Assembly (NCBI RefSeq): GCF_010882175.1
Contig: NZ_WKLH01000002.1
Span: 186,001 to 250,000, forward strand
Source: Mangrovibacterium lignilyticum
GTDB taxonomy: Bacteria; Bacteroidota; Bacteroidia; Bacteroidales; Prolixibacteraceae
DNA: 64,000 nt
Direction: 5' to 3'
The translations under genes and the position numbers were made by a program. The notes beneath the pieces were generated by a model, which searched no databases, had not been told where the DNA came from, and saw only the letters and a list, made by a program, of their open reading frames with translations. Shown here piece after piece: positions 23,928 through 32,260 of the stretch (position 1 is the first letter of the stretch; the number at the start of each line of letters is the position of its first letter).

Positions 23928-24536
23928 TTAGCTTACAGGGCTAAAATTTTCGTAGGTAAACGGGCGTACGTCGATTAGGTACATGCCTGCTGTTTTTGCA
24001 GCTTCCATTCCCAATACACCATCTTCCAAAACCTGGCAGTTTTCTGCTTTCACACCGATTAGTTCGGCACATTTCAAAAATGTTTCCGGTTCTGGCTTGT
24101 GTTTGGTGACGTCGTCTGCCGTAACAATAGCGTCAAAATATTTGGTGATACCCAATTTTTCGAGTTGTACTTCAGCACTTTTGCGACTAGCACCGGTACC
24201 AACAGCCAGCGGAATTTTACCATGATAGCGGTAAACCAATTCCACGACATCTTTGTGGGGCTTTAATAGTGACGCATGATCCCAAAAGGTTTCCTGCTTC
24301 AATTTAACCATTTCATTCGGATCAACGCCTTGTAATCTGTTTTCCGCAATTACCCGCTCAGCAAATGCGATCGTCGGCATGCCAGTCATTTCTTCTATAA
24401 TTTTCTCGTTGAATCGGCAGTTGTAGTGGGCACAGACTTTGTGCCAGGTGGCAATGTGCACCGGAAGCGAATCAGACAACGTTCCATCTAAATCAAAAAT
24501 CAGCGCTTCGGCATTCGGGTGTTTATCTAATACCAT
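23928..24536 (-). CDS. HAD-family phosphatase (beta-phosphoglucomutase/YqaB-like)
   Basis: A 202-residue HAD hydrolase with a helical cap. Motif I is FDLDGTLSDS (nucleophile D and acid D), motif II is in PLAVGTGAS, a lysine is in the conserved RKSAEVQLEKLG stretch, and motif IV is LEDGVLGMEAA. The cap (LPVHIATWHKVCAHY) resembles fructose-1-phosphatase or beta-phosphoglucomutase proteins. A sugar phosphate is the likely substrate. It is the first gene of a probable HAD-lrgA-lrgB transcript. Confidence 0.9.
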   Translation of the reverse strand: MVLDKHPNAEALIFDLDGTLSDSLPVHIATWHKVCAHYNCRFNEKIIEEMTGMPTIAFAERVIAENRLQGVDPNEMVKLKQETFWDHASLLKPHKDVVELVYRYHGKIPLAVGTGASRKSAEVQLEKLGITKYFDAIVTADDVTKHKPEPETFLKCAELIGVKAENCQVLEDGVLGMEAAKTAGMYLIDVRPFTYENFSPVS

Positions 24537-24554
24537 AATGTCTTATTTGTGCGA

Positions 24555-24562
24555 CAAAGGTA
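24555..24562 (-). promoter_or_regulatory. Candidate -7 element for the HAD-lrgAB unit
   Basis: On the minus strand this reads TACCTTTG, fitting TAnnTTTG, 18 bp before the HAD-gene ATG. No good -33 element is visible. Confidence 0.45.
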
Positions 24563-24683
24563 GAAAAGTTCTCGATCTGCATTCATAAAGTGTGTTGTCG
24601 CGTTTCATAAATCGAAAAAGCTTAAAATTTGCTTTAAATGGGGTGCAAATCCGCTAATTGGCACTTTCTTTCGCTTTAAAAGG

Positions 24684-24714
24684 TTTGTTTAAAACTAAAA
24701 TATTCCTAATTTTG
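24684..24714 (+). promoter_or_regulatory. Promoter of the rpsF-rpsR-rplI operon
   Basis: TTTG (24684-24687), a 19-nt spacer and TAATTTTG (24707-24714) form a full Bacteroidota housekeeping promoter. It stands 53 bp before the rpsF ATG. Confidence 0.75.
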
Positions 24715-24717
24715 CGC

Positions 24718-24743
24718 CACCTAAAATATAGGTGTATTTTTTT
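24718..24743 (+). promoter_or_regulatory. Terminator-like hairpin in the rpsF leader
   Basis: A 6-bp stem (24718-24723 with 24729-24734) and 5-nt loop are followed by TATTTTTTT. It lies between promoter and rpsF start, where it could act as an attenuator or autoregulatory site. It does not obviously match the CCG-bulge S6:S18 leader motif. Confidence 0.5.
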
Positions 24744-24767
24744 AATGTTTAATAAATTAGATGTTTT

Positions 24768-25121
24768 ATGAAAAACCAGTATGAAACCGTTTTCATCTCA
24801 ACTCCCGTTTTATCTGACGTTCAGATAAAGGAAGCGGTAAGTAAATTCAAGGGCATCATCACCGAGAACGGTGGAGAGATTGTCAATGAAGAGGACTGGG
24901 GATTACGCAAATTGGCTTATCCCATTCAGAAAAAAAGCACTGGGTTCTATCATTTGTTTGAGTTCACAGCTGAACCTGAACTGATTGAAAAATTAGAGCT
25001 GCAGTATCGTCGCGACGAGCGTATCATTCGTTTCCTGACTTTCAAACAAGGCAAATACGCTGCCGAGTATAGTCAAAAAAGAAGAAATAATTTGAAAGCT
25101 AAAACTGAAAAGGAGAACTAA
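24768..25121 (+). CDS. rpsF: 30S ribosomal protein S6
   Basis: A 117-residue protein of normal length; [23 protein letters not shown] and [26 protein letters not shown] are typical, with the conserved [13 protein letters not shown] at the C-terminal strand. It binds S18 and 16S rRNA in the platform. First gene of the rpsF-rpsR-rplI operon, 3 bp upstream of rpsR. Confidence 0.98.
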   Translation: MKNQYETVFISTPVLSDVQIKEAVSKFKGIITENGGEIVNEEDWGLRKLAYPIQKKSTGFYHLFEFTAEPELIEKLELQYRRDERIIRFLTFKQGKYAAEYSQKRRNNLKAKTEKEN

Positions 25122-25124
25122 GCT

Positions 25125-25394
25125 ATGGCAAGTAATCAAGGTGAAATCAGATACCTGACCCCCCCGTCAGTAGAAATTAAAAAGAAAAAGTACTGCCGCT
25201 TCAAAAAGAACAAAATCAAGTATGTGGATTATAAAGATCCTGAATTCTTGAAAAAATTCTTGAATGAGCAAGGTCGTATTCTTCCACGTCGTATTACCGG
25301 TACTTCTTTGAAGTATCAACGTAAAGTGGCTAAAGCTGTGAAAAGAGCTCGCCATTTGGCTTTGCTTCCCTTCGTAACTGATATGATGAAATAA
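25125..25394 (+). CDS. rpsR: 30S ribosomal protein S18
   Basis: An 89-residue platform protein of the small subunit. The core [20 protein letters not shown] and [28 protein letters not shown] are classical S18. A lysine-rich N-terminal extension ([10 protein letters not shown]) is the usual basic tail. It is co-translated with rpsF. Confidence 0.98.
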   Translation: MASNQGEIRYLTPPSVEIKKKKYCRFKKNKIKYVDYKDPEFLKKFLNEQGRILPRRITGTSLKYQRKVAKAVKRARHLALLPFVTDMMK

Positions 25395-25409
25395 GAAAAA
25401 GAAAGAACA

Positions 25410-25856
25410 ATGGAAATTATTTTATTACAAGATATTAATAATTTGGGGAGCAAAGACGATATCGTTAATGTTAAAGCTGGTTACGGACGTAACTTTCTTA
25501 TTCCTCAAAAAATGGCTATCGTAGCCAACACGTCAACAAAAAAGATTCTTGCTGAAAACATTAAGCAACGTGCACACAAAGAAGCTAAATTGAAAGATGA
25601 AGCTTTGGCATTGGCTGCTCAACTGGAAGGCAAAGAAGTTGTTATTGGCGCTAAAACCAGTACTTCCGGTAAAATCTTCGGATCGGTTAACACCATTCAA
25701 TTGGCTGAAGCTATCAACAAATTAGGCTTCGACATTGAACGCAAACAAATTCGTTTGACTGAAGACAGCATCAAAGAAGTTGGTAAATACACAGCGAAAA
25801 TCAAACTTCACAAAGAAGTATTGATTGACTTCAACTTTGAAGTTGTTTCAGAATAA
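25410..25856 (+). CDS. rplI: 50S ribosomal protein L9
   Basis: A 148-residue L9, typical length. The N-terminal domain has DINNLGSKDDIVNVKAGYGRNFLIPQ, followed by the long connecting helix and the C-terminal rRNA-binding domain. Last gene of the operon, followed by a strong terminator. Confidence 0.98.
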   Translation: MEIILLQDINNLGSKDDIVNVKAGYGRNFLIPQKMAIVANTSTKKILAENIKQRAHKEAKLKDEALALAAQLEGKEVVIGAKTSTSGKIFGSVNTIQLAEAINKLGFDIERKQIRLTEDSIKEVGKYTAKIKLHKEVLIDFNFEVVSE

Positions 25857-25906
25857 TTAATTTTTTCAAACACACACACAAGATTTCAAACGTTTTTCAA
25901 ACAATA

Positions 25907-25940
25907 AAAGCCGTCAGCTTCACACACTGACGGCTTTCTT
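25907..25940 (+). terminator. Intrinsic terminator of the ribosomal-protein operon
   Basis: An 11-bp perfect stem (25907-25917 with 25927-25937) has a 9-nt loop and runs on into a T-rich stretch. It is 50 bp after the rplI stop. Confidence 0.88.
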
Positions 25941-26041
25941 ATTTCTAAGCCCACTATTTTCTGACGATTTTAAGCTAAAAATCGTTTTTCTCTTTTTCAA
26001 TCCGTCTTGCCTTTATTATCTTCGTGATCAAACACGAAGAA

Positions 26042-27088
26042 ATGAGTCAACAAATTCAAACAGCACTGGCTTCGTTCGGTATGTCAGGCATGGTGTTCCA
26101 CGGTCCTTCATTGAAGGTCAATCCAAATTTCAAACTGAGTAAGATATTGGAACGTTCCAAAAATCTTTCTGAAGCCAATTATCCAGATGCAACTACCGTG
26201 CGTACTTACGATGAGATTTTGACTGATGCGGCTATTGACCTGGTGATTGTAAATACGCCTGACTACCTGCATTACGACATGTGCAAACAAGCGTTGGAAG
26301 CCGGTAAACATGTTGTTGTTGAAAAGCCATTTACGCAGACTGTTGAACAAGCCAATGAATTAATAGACTTGGCAAAACAAAAAGGTTTGGTGCTCAGCGT
26401 TTACCAAAACCGGCGTTGGGATGGTGATTTTCTGACTGTCAAAGAGATTCTTGATGAAGGCCTTTTAGGGCGCTTGGTAGAGTTTGAGTCACATTTTGAT
26501 CGTTACCGCAATTTTATTCAACCCAATACCTGGAAAGAAGAGGGGATTGATCGGGTAGGTGTATTGTACAACCTGGGATCACATATGGTTGATCAGGTCA
26601 TCTGTCTATTTGGAATGCCCAAAGGAGTAACTGCTCATATCGATTGTCTGCGGACCGGAGGAAATGTTCCTGATTATTACGATATTCGGTTGCAGTATCC
26701 CGGATTCTCTGCGTTATTGAAGAGCTCCTACCTGGTTCGTGAGCCTGGACCACGCTATTCCGTTCATGGAACTCTGGGCTCGTTTCAGAAATGGGGAATC
26801 GACCCGCAGGAAGAAGCGTTGAAAGCCGGAAAATTGCCTGGCACTATTGGTTGGGGAGAAGAACCAGAGGATGCATGGGGATTTTTGCATACTGAAAAAG
26901 ATGGCATAGTCATTCGCCAGCGTTTAGAAACTGTTCCGGGGAATTATGCTGTGTACTACGAAAATATTGCCGATGCTATTATGAATGGTGCCGAATTGTT
27001 GGTTAAACCGGAAGAAAGCCGCGATTGTTTGCACGTTCTTGAAGCATGCTTGTTGAGTAATTCGGAGAAACGAACTATTCTTTTGTAA
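26042..27088 (+). CDS. Gfo/Idh/MocA-family oxidoreductase
   Basis: A 348-residue NAD(P)-dependent sugar oxidoreductase. The ATG at 26042 is preferred over 26024 because MSQQIQTALASFGMSGMVFHGP aligns with YdgJ-type proteins; the Rossmann glycine motif reads GMSG. EKPFTQT supplies the catalytic lysine region, and the second domain has NLGSHMVDQ with the catalytic histidine. Substrate is unknown. Its end overlaps the convergent DUF6807 gene by 14 bp, so the two genes share their 3' tails on opposite strands. Confidence 0.92.
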   Translation: MSQQIQTALASFGMSGMVFHGPSLKVNPNFKLSKILERSKNLSEANYPDATTVRTYDEILTDAAIDLVIVNTPDYLHYDMCKQALEAGKHVVVEKPFTQTVEQANELIDLAKQKGLVLSVYQNRRWDGDFLTVKEILDEGLLGRLVEFESHFDRYRNFIQPNTWKEEGIDRVGVLYNLGSHMVDQVICLFGMPKGVTAHIDCLRTGGNVPDYYDIRLQYPGFSALLKSSYLVREPGPRYSVHGTLGSFQKWGIDPQEEALKAGKLPGTIGWGEEPEDAWGFLHTEKDGIVIRQRLETVPGNYAVYYENIADAIMNGAELLVKPEESRDCLHVLEACLLSNSEKRTILL

Positions 27089-28019
27089 GCGCTGAATCGT
27101 CCAGCTGAATTTCCTTAAGAACCGTGCGTTCTTTGATGTTCCCGGTAAATAATACCAAGGTGTAATTTAACTCGAGTGGCAGATCTTTTTCCAATTGAAA
27201 TGGATTTTTGCCCGGAAACACGGCATTTTGCATGCTTTTTTGCTCACGCAATATCCAGCTTTGCATGTTCATCGGGTTTTTGGGATCGGCATAAATGATT
27301 ACACCACCCTGACCATTTCCGTTCCTCGCCATCGATCCGATGATTTCAATATAGTCGCCAGCTCTAACGGCGTTATTTTGAGGTGTGATTGGGCCGGCAT
27401 CTGATTTAAAATGAACATCCTCCGGTAGTTTTATCCGGGCCGAGAAACCGCCGTAGCCTTTGTCATCGTCCGAACCTCCTAATTTCAAGTCATCAACCTG
27501 CGAAATTAGACGAATCGTGAAATGAATAATTCGGTAATTGTTCTTTTGCTTGTGAAAAGTATAAGTAGTGATTTCTTTTAAATAGGCTTCTTCTCCGCCT
27601 TTATACAGCGGAGAACTCCAAAAAGCTGTTGTTTGCAACTCTCCGTCACCGCTCATTAGGCGTTTGAATTCAACACTTTTTACAGCAACCAGAAAATCTT
27701 TCATCTCCCAACCATCACCAACCGGCTGGTTGTTAATTAAAATCTGATGCCAGGCCCAAAATATGCCGCGATGATGCGGATGATCATCAGGTGCATTCTC
27801 TGTAATACTTGTTCCGTCGGGAAGCATAACAGGATGCAGAAAATTATTCCGGTTTTCACCGAAGTTAAACCCCATGGGTTCTTTTTGATAGAAGGCAACA
27901 TTTTTACCGCCGTCGGTAATCCAAAAGCCTCCTTGTTCTTTTTTCATGCTGATTTGAGCGGATACAGATCCAACTCCCATGATCAGTAGAAATATTGTAG
28001 TAGTCAGGTTCTTAATCAT
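27075..28019 (-). CDS. DUF6807 (PmoA-like) family exported protein
   Basis: A 314-residue protein with a signal peptide (MIKNLTTTIFLLIMGVGSVSA). The family core PDDHPHHRGIFWAWHQI and DDKGYGGFSARIKLPEDVHF place it in DUF6807, named after methane oxygenase PmoA although nothing links it to methane oxidation. Such proteins are common beside Gfo/Idh/MocA genes in polysaccharide-degrading Bacteroidota, and here one is convergent. Function unknown. It probably acts in the periplasm. Confidence 0.88.
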   Translation of the reverse strand: MIKNLTTTIFLLIMGVGSVSAQISMKKEQGGFWITDGGKNVAFYQKEPMGFNFGENRNNFLHPVMLPDGTSITENAPDDHPHHRGIFWAWHQILINNQPVGDGWEMKDFLVAVKSVEFKRLMSGDGELQTTAFWSSPLYKGGEEAYLKEITTYTFHKQKNNYRIIHFTIRLISQVDDLKLGGSDDDKGYGGFSARIKLPEDVHFKSDAGPITPQNNAVRAGDYIEIIGSMARNGNGQGGVIIYADPKNPMNMQSWILREQKSMQNAVFPGKNPFQLEKDLPLELNYTLVLFTGNIKERTVLKEIQLDDSALTKE

Positions 28020-28040
28020 ATCGGTTTTTGGTCGTCAGTT

Positions 28041-28060
28041 AAGGCTAAAAGCCTTTTGTT
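28041..28060 (+). terminator. Short hairpin with T-run
   Basis: AAGGCT (28041-28046) pairs with AGCCTT (28050-28055) around a 3-nt loop, followed by T-rich sequence on the plus strand. No plus-strand gene ends nearby, so it may just stop read-through from the 26042 gene. Confidence 0.4.
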
Positions 28061-28204
28061 TTTGTCTCTCAAGTATTTGAACAAACTCAAAATGTGATGA
28101 TCAATATACTATCGATATCATTTTAGTGTTAGTAGGGCTTCTAAGATAAAAAATGAATGTTAGATTAGATAAATTTTGATCAATTATTCCACAAAAAAAT
28201 ATGA

Positions 28205-30193
28205 TTACTGTAATCCTTTCTTAAAATTGAAATTGGTTGAAGGTTGAATGGTTTCACCTGAACGATAATTCAGAAACAGCTTCTTGAGCAATTTCGGATT
28301 GGGGGATTGGTGCTTCAAGTCGAACATGAAACGACTAAATCCGGCTTTCAATAATTGGCTCTTATATTGAAACAGGTTAACAGGGCGATCGGGAACGACG
28401 ATGGTAATTCCGTCTTTATTCTGTTTGCTGTAAGTTTTATTGAATTCGTCTTTAATTTGATTCGTCTCGTTTTCGAGCTTGACAGGCATCCGCGAATAAA
28501 ACAACTCCGGAATGCTGTGAAGCAGAACGATTCCCTGTTTATTTTGGAGGTTGTTCAGGTTCTCGAAATCATCCTCCACCGAATAGCAGAAATGCATCAT
28601 TTGCTGTTTTGTCAGGAAATGAGAGGCCGCATCATTATACACATAAACTTGTTCATTGCTGCTAATTCGGCTGGTTTTTGAAATCAGCAGCTTTTGAGAC
28701 AGGTGGCTTATGAAGAAATGACTGATGCCTTTTTCTTCCGCTGTTTTTATCAAGTTACGCCAATCCTCTAATTGGCTTTCTGCGATAAACTTGGGCAGTT
28801 CTATAGCTATTTTTGCTTTGTTTTTCTGAATAAAACCTTGTTCAAAATTTGTCTGTTGCAATTGATGTTTGGTCAAAGTCAGGACTAAACATTCAATCTC
28901 ATCAATCCGGATGAAGGGGAACCAACCGCTTTCGTCAATCCGTAAAAACAGCGATTGGCGGGGATTTGATTTCCCTGAAATTTTCTGTTGATCAATGATC
29001 TTGCTTTTCTGCTGAAAACTCAACCGGACCGGTGGTGCAGGGACCTTGGGCAGTCGGGAAGGGAAGGACTGTTCACGCCTTCCAATCCAATAAACTTCGT
29101 CGCCGGCATTTATTCGTTCTTTGCTTTTATTGGAGAAACTGTATCGGCCGTTTTCTTCCCACAGATCTTCCAGTTTCTGGCTTACTGTTTTGTTGCTTGT
29201 GGTATCACGAAGTCGAATGCGGTCGTCGTTTTTTAATTCATGTGTGCTGAAAAAGGTAATTTCAGATTTTGAGGCCCGAATCACTTGGCCCACCAAAATA
29301 CCGGTGTTCGAGTTGTCGGCAATGGAGTCCGAAACATTTTGATCCAGAAAATAGCCGGTCTTCGCTCGGCCAAAGTCGAGTTGCAGCATGGCTTCTGCCT
29401 CTTGAGTACGATCGGGATGATCCAGTGCTAAACGGTAAGCTGAAGCCACCCGAAAAACATAATCAGCCGATTTCATGCGTCCTTCAACCTTCAGCGAATG
29501 AACGCCTGCTTGATGGAGCTTATCGAGGTTCTCAACTTGTTGGTTATCCTTTAAGTTGAACAGGTATTTTTGTTCTTTTTCATCTTTATAAACCATGCGG
29601 CACGGTTGGCTGCACATCCCGCGGTTAGCACCACGGCCGCCAATGTAGCTGCTGAAAAAGCATTGGCCCGAAAATGAATAACAAAGCGCACCATGGATGA
29701 ACACTTCCAGTTCACAAGCGGGTTTTCGGGCAATTGTGTCCACTTCCGTCAGGGTGAGCTCACGGGCCAAAACCACCCGTTTAATGCCGATGTTCGAAGC
29801 GAAATCCACACCTGCTGAATTGTGTGTGCCCATTTGAGTACTGGCATGAATGGTGAGCCTGGGAAAGAATTGTTTGGTCAAAGCAAATACGCCCCAATCT
29901 TGCACGATGATTGCATCCACGCCGACTTTTTCGAGATAAGCCAGAAAGTCCAGCAGTTTGGGTATTTCCTTATTTTTAATTACTGTATTTAGTGTAATGT
30001 ACACTTTTACACCGTGATTACGGGCTTCCTGCATGATGGCCGGTAACTGATCTTCACTGAAGTTGTTGGCACGAACCCGCGCATTGAACTGTTTTAGTCC
30101 CAGGTAAACGGCATCTGCGCCCCCACGAACAGCAGCCCGAAATGAATCAACACTTCCTGCCGGAACCAATAATTCTGTTTTGCCTTTAGTCAT
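28205..30193 (-). CDS. U32 peptidase-like protein, probable 23S rRNA hydroxylase (RlhA-type)
   Basis: A 662-residue protein of family U32. Four conserved cysteines typical of its iron-sulfur cluster are at 171, 178, 194 and 198 (HGALCYSFSGQC; RGMCSQPC). HASTQMGTHNSAG and RELTLTEV are the usual fold signatures. Length near 650 with a long second half matches RlhA (C2501 hydroxylation of 23S rRNA), whereas TrhP tRNA hydroxylases are around 450. The name is inferred from family and length. The gene is monocistronic between two unrelated units. Confidence 0.85.
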   Translation of the reverse strand: MTKGKTELLVPAGSVDSFRAAVRGGADAVYLGLKQFNARVRANNFSEDQLPAIMQEARNHGVKVYITLNTVIKNKEIPKLLDFLAYLEKVGVDAIIVQDWGVFALTKQFFPRLTIHASTQMGTHNSAGVDFASNIGIKRVVLARELTLTEVDTIARKPACELEVFIHGALCYSFSGQCFFSSYIGGRGANRGMCSQPCRMVYKDEKEQKYLFNLKDNQQVENLDKLHQAGVHSLKVEGRMKSADYVFRVASAYRLALDHPDRTQEAEAMLQLDFGRAKTGYFLDQNVSDSIADNSNTGILVGQVIRASKSEITFFSTHELKNDDRIRLRDTTSNKTVSQKLEDLWEENGRYSFSNKSKERINAGDEVYWIGRREQSFPSRLPKVPAPPVRLSFQQKSKIIDQQKISGKSNPRQSLFLRIDESGWFPFIRIDEIECLVLTLTKHQLQQTNFEQGFIQKNKAKIAIELPKFIAESQLEDWRNLIKTAEEKGISHFFISHLSQKLLISKTSRISSNEQVYVYNDAASHFLTKQQMMHFCYSVEDDFENLNNLQNKQGIVLLHSIPELFYSRMPVKLENETNQIKDEFNKTYSKQNKDGITIVVPDRPVNLFQYKSQLLKAGFSRFMFDLKHQSPNPKLLKKLFLNYRSGETIQPSTNFNFKKGLQ

Positions 30194-30266
30194 TCTCTAA
30201 ATTTGGGCAAAAATAGTAAATCCAAAGCGATCTTAATCTATCGAATTAGCGAGTCTCGGTTTGAGC

Positions 30267-31565
30267 CTATTTTTTCCGAAAGACTACCCTCAGGTTTATG
30301 GTCGATTCGACAGCATTTTCGTTGACTGTTTTAGGGCTCCATTTGGGGCCCTCTCGGACAATTTTACTGGCGACTTCAATTAGCTCTTGATCTGCATTGT
30401 TGATGTATTTTATAGTGCTAATCTCGCCCTTCCATCCAATGGTTAATTCAAGTTTTACCACGACTTTGTTTGCCGAATAGTCGGCCGGAAGAACAGCTTT
30501 TTCTTCCAGGTATTGGTGGTAAGCACGCATGCCATTCGCAGGGCGAGCATTTTGAATGCGATCGGGGGACTCTGATTTTGTTTGAGTGCCATAGCCAATG
30601 GCAACAACCTCTTCCAGTGCCAACTGGTCCGGTTTCATGCTGATGATTAGGCTGGAGTTTCCCGGATAAAATTCTTCTGCTTGCATACCAATGAAGTTGG
30701 CAACCAGCAGACTATCGGCATTATTGCCAAGCAGCAGTTTGAATCTTCCGTCGATATCGGTAATGGTGCCGTTACCGGTGCTTTTATCAACAATGCTAAC
30801 ACCCGGAATGGGAATGCTATCTCCTTCCATTACGACCTGTCCAAGCACCAGACGCGTATGTTCCGGAATGGCATTGGTCAATTGATGAGTTTGAAGACTA
30901 TCTATTTGCTTCCTTTTTGACGGGAGAGAGCTGATTCCGCGAATCCGAATAACGGACTCAGTATTGTTGTTAGCGTGTGTAATAGTTTGGGGCGGATTTA
31001 TTTTAGCGACTTCAATTTTTGCGGCTTTACTTGCTGTGTCATCCTGTATAAAATCCAGTTCAATTTCGTCCTCTTTTTCTACTTGTACTAATTCGTCGCT
31101 ATTCAATTTATTTTGTGTCTGCTTTTCCGGTACAGCAAAAGCACCATTTTTTTCCTCATCACTATTTGCACCCAGGATAATTTCATCCTTATTTTCAGTC
31201 TCCAAAGTATCTACCGGAATTTTTCGTTCCTGCTCCGTTTTCAACTGAGCCATATTGGGAACATCCGGCTTATTTCCGGTTAGATAGAATAAAGTTCCGA
31301 CACCCAACAGTATTAAGATACTTGCCGCAACAGCCCAAAAGCGGAATGGGCCATCAGATTTTTTGCGTTGCAGTTGGTTCTTCAGTTCTTTAAGGTCGTC
31401 TTCAAAGGCATCGGGTGAAATTGATTCGTATCCTTCAAAAGCCTCCGTCAGGAAAGGATCCTTTTGCAATTCCCGTTCAAAAGCATGGCGTTCCTCTTCG
31501 TTCATGCGATTTTCCCGGTAGCGACGAAAGTCTTGCTGGTCGATATGTTTTTTGCCTTTGTTCAT
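30267..31565 (-). CDS. Membrane anti-sigma-like protein with carboxypeptidase-regulatory and TonB-like C-terminal domains
   Basis: A 432-residue single-pass membrane protein. The cytosolic N-terminus (1-73, with NRMNEEERHAFERELQKD) resembles zinc-free anti-sigma domains. One TM helix lies at about 75-97, then a charged linker, a short IRIRGISS motif at 206, a CarboxypepD_reg-like domain (239-310), EEVVAIGYGTQ at 318-328, and a TonB C-terminal domain (about 345-432). Its start overlaps the sigma factor gene by 4 bp, so they are coupled. The SusC-like motifs are shared with the divergent VWA protein. I infer a sigma factor partner that senses the envelope. Confidence 0.85.
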   Translation of the reverse strand: MNKGKKHIDQQDFRRYRENRMNEEERHAFERELQKDPFLTEAFEGYESISPDAFEDDLKELKNQLQRKKSDGPFRFWAVAASILILLGVGTLFYLTGNKPDVPNMAQLKTEQERKIPVDTLETENKDEIILGANSDEEKNGAFAVPEKQTQNKLNSDELVQVEKEDEIELDFIQDDTASKAAKIEVAKINPPQTITHANNNTESVIRIRGISSLPSKRKQIDSLQTHQLTNAIPEHTRLVLGQVVMEGDSIPIPGVSIVDKSTGNGTITDIDGRFKLLLGNNADSLLVANFIGMQAEEFYPGNSSLIISMKPDQLALEEVVAIGYGTQTKSESPDRIQNARPANGMRAYHQYLEEKAVLPADYSANKVVVKLELTIGWKGEISTIKYINNADQELIEVASKIVREGPKWSPKTVNENAVESTINLRVVFRKK

Positions 31566-32149
31566 TCTTTGGTTTCCAAACAGATTTTCAGGTTTCGTTT
31601 GCCGTTCTGAATGTAGCTTTTTACCTTTTTCTCTTCCATGTCAAGCAACGAACAAATTTCGCGATAGCTTTTATTTTCAAAGTAAAACAGCTCAATGCAC
31701 GCCTTTTGTTGTTGCTTCAACTTTTCAATACATCTTTTCAGAGCTTCCTCATTTTGCTCTTCCGGATCTTTATCAATAGGATGCGATTCACTCGCTTTTT
31801 CCATAAAAACTTGCAACTCCTGTTCGTAACCTATTGACCGAACCTGGCCTACTTTAGCTTTACGCATTTCCATGAGGCAATGGTTTTTTGTCACGACATA
31901 CAACCAACTTTTAAAGTTTTGCACTTTGTGTTTGCTTAACAGGGGAATCAGTTTTGCGAAAAGTTCAATAACTGCATCTTTGGCATTTTCGCGCGACTTA
32001 AAATGTTTGAGACACAAGCCATACACTAGATCCATATAGCGCGCATACAATTCTCCCAGAATATCGATATCTCCGGTTTGAAGGTAGTTGTGGAGCAAAT
32101 CTTCGTCTGCGAGTTCCTCTTTTTTTCGGTGAAAAGGATTTAGTTGCAT
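31562..32149 (-). CDS. ECF-type RNA polymerase sigma factor
   Basis: A 195-residue sigma-70-like ECF factor. Region 2 is ELYARYMDLVYGLCLKHFKSRENAKDAV, and region 4 holds the HTH (ACIELFYFENKSYREICSLLDMEEKKVKSYI). It is followed, with a 4-bp overlap, by its likely anti-sigma partner. The VWA gene at 32261 is divergent. A -7-like TATTTTTG (minus strand, 32173-32166) lies just upstream, but the region is AT-rich so this is weak. Confidence 0.93.
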   Translation of the reverse strand: MQLNPFHRKKEELADEDLLHNYLQTGDIDILGELYARYMDLVYGLCLKHFKSRENAKDAVIELFAKLIPLLSKHKVQNFKSWLYVVTKNHCLMEMRKAKVGQVRSIGYEQELQVFMEKASESHPIDKDPEEQNEEALKRCIEKLKQQQKACIELFYFENKSYREICSLLDMEEKKVKSYIQNGKRNLKICLETKE

Positions 32150-32260
32150 GCGCTTGAATTCAAATCAAAAATAATAAAAATGAAGTTTTTAAATTTTTTT
32201 TATGGAATTTATTCGTCTGCGGCATCCCACTGGTGAAATCAAATTTTAAAACCAGTTATT

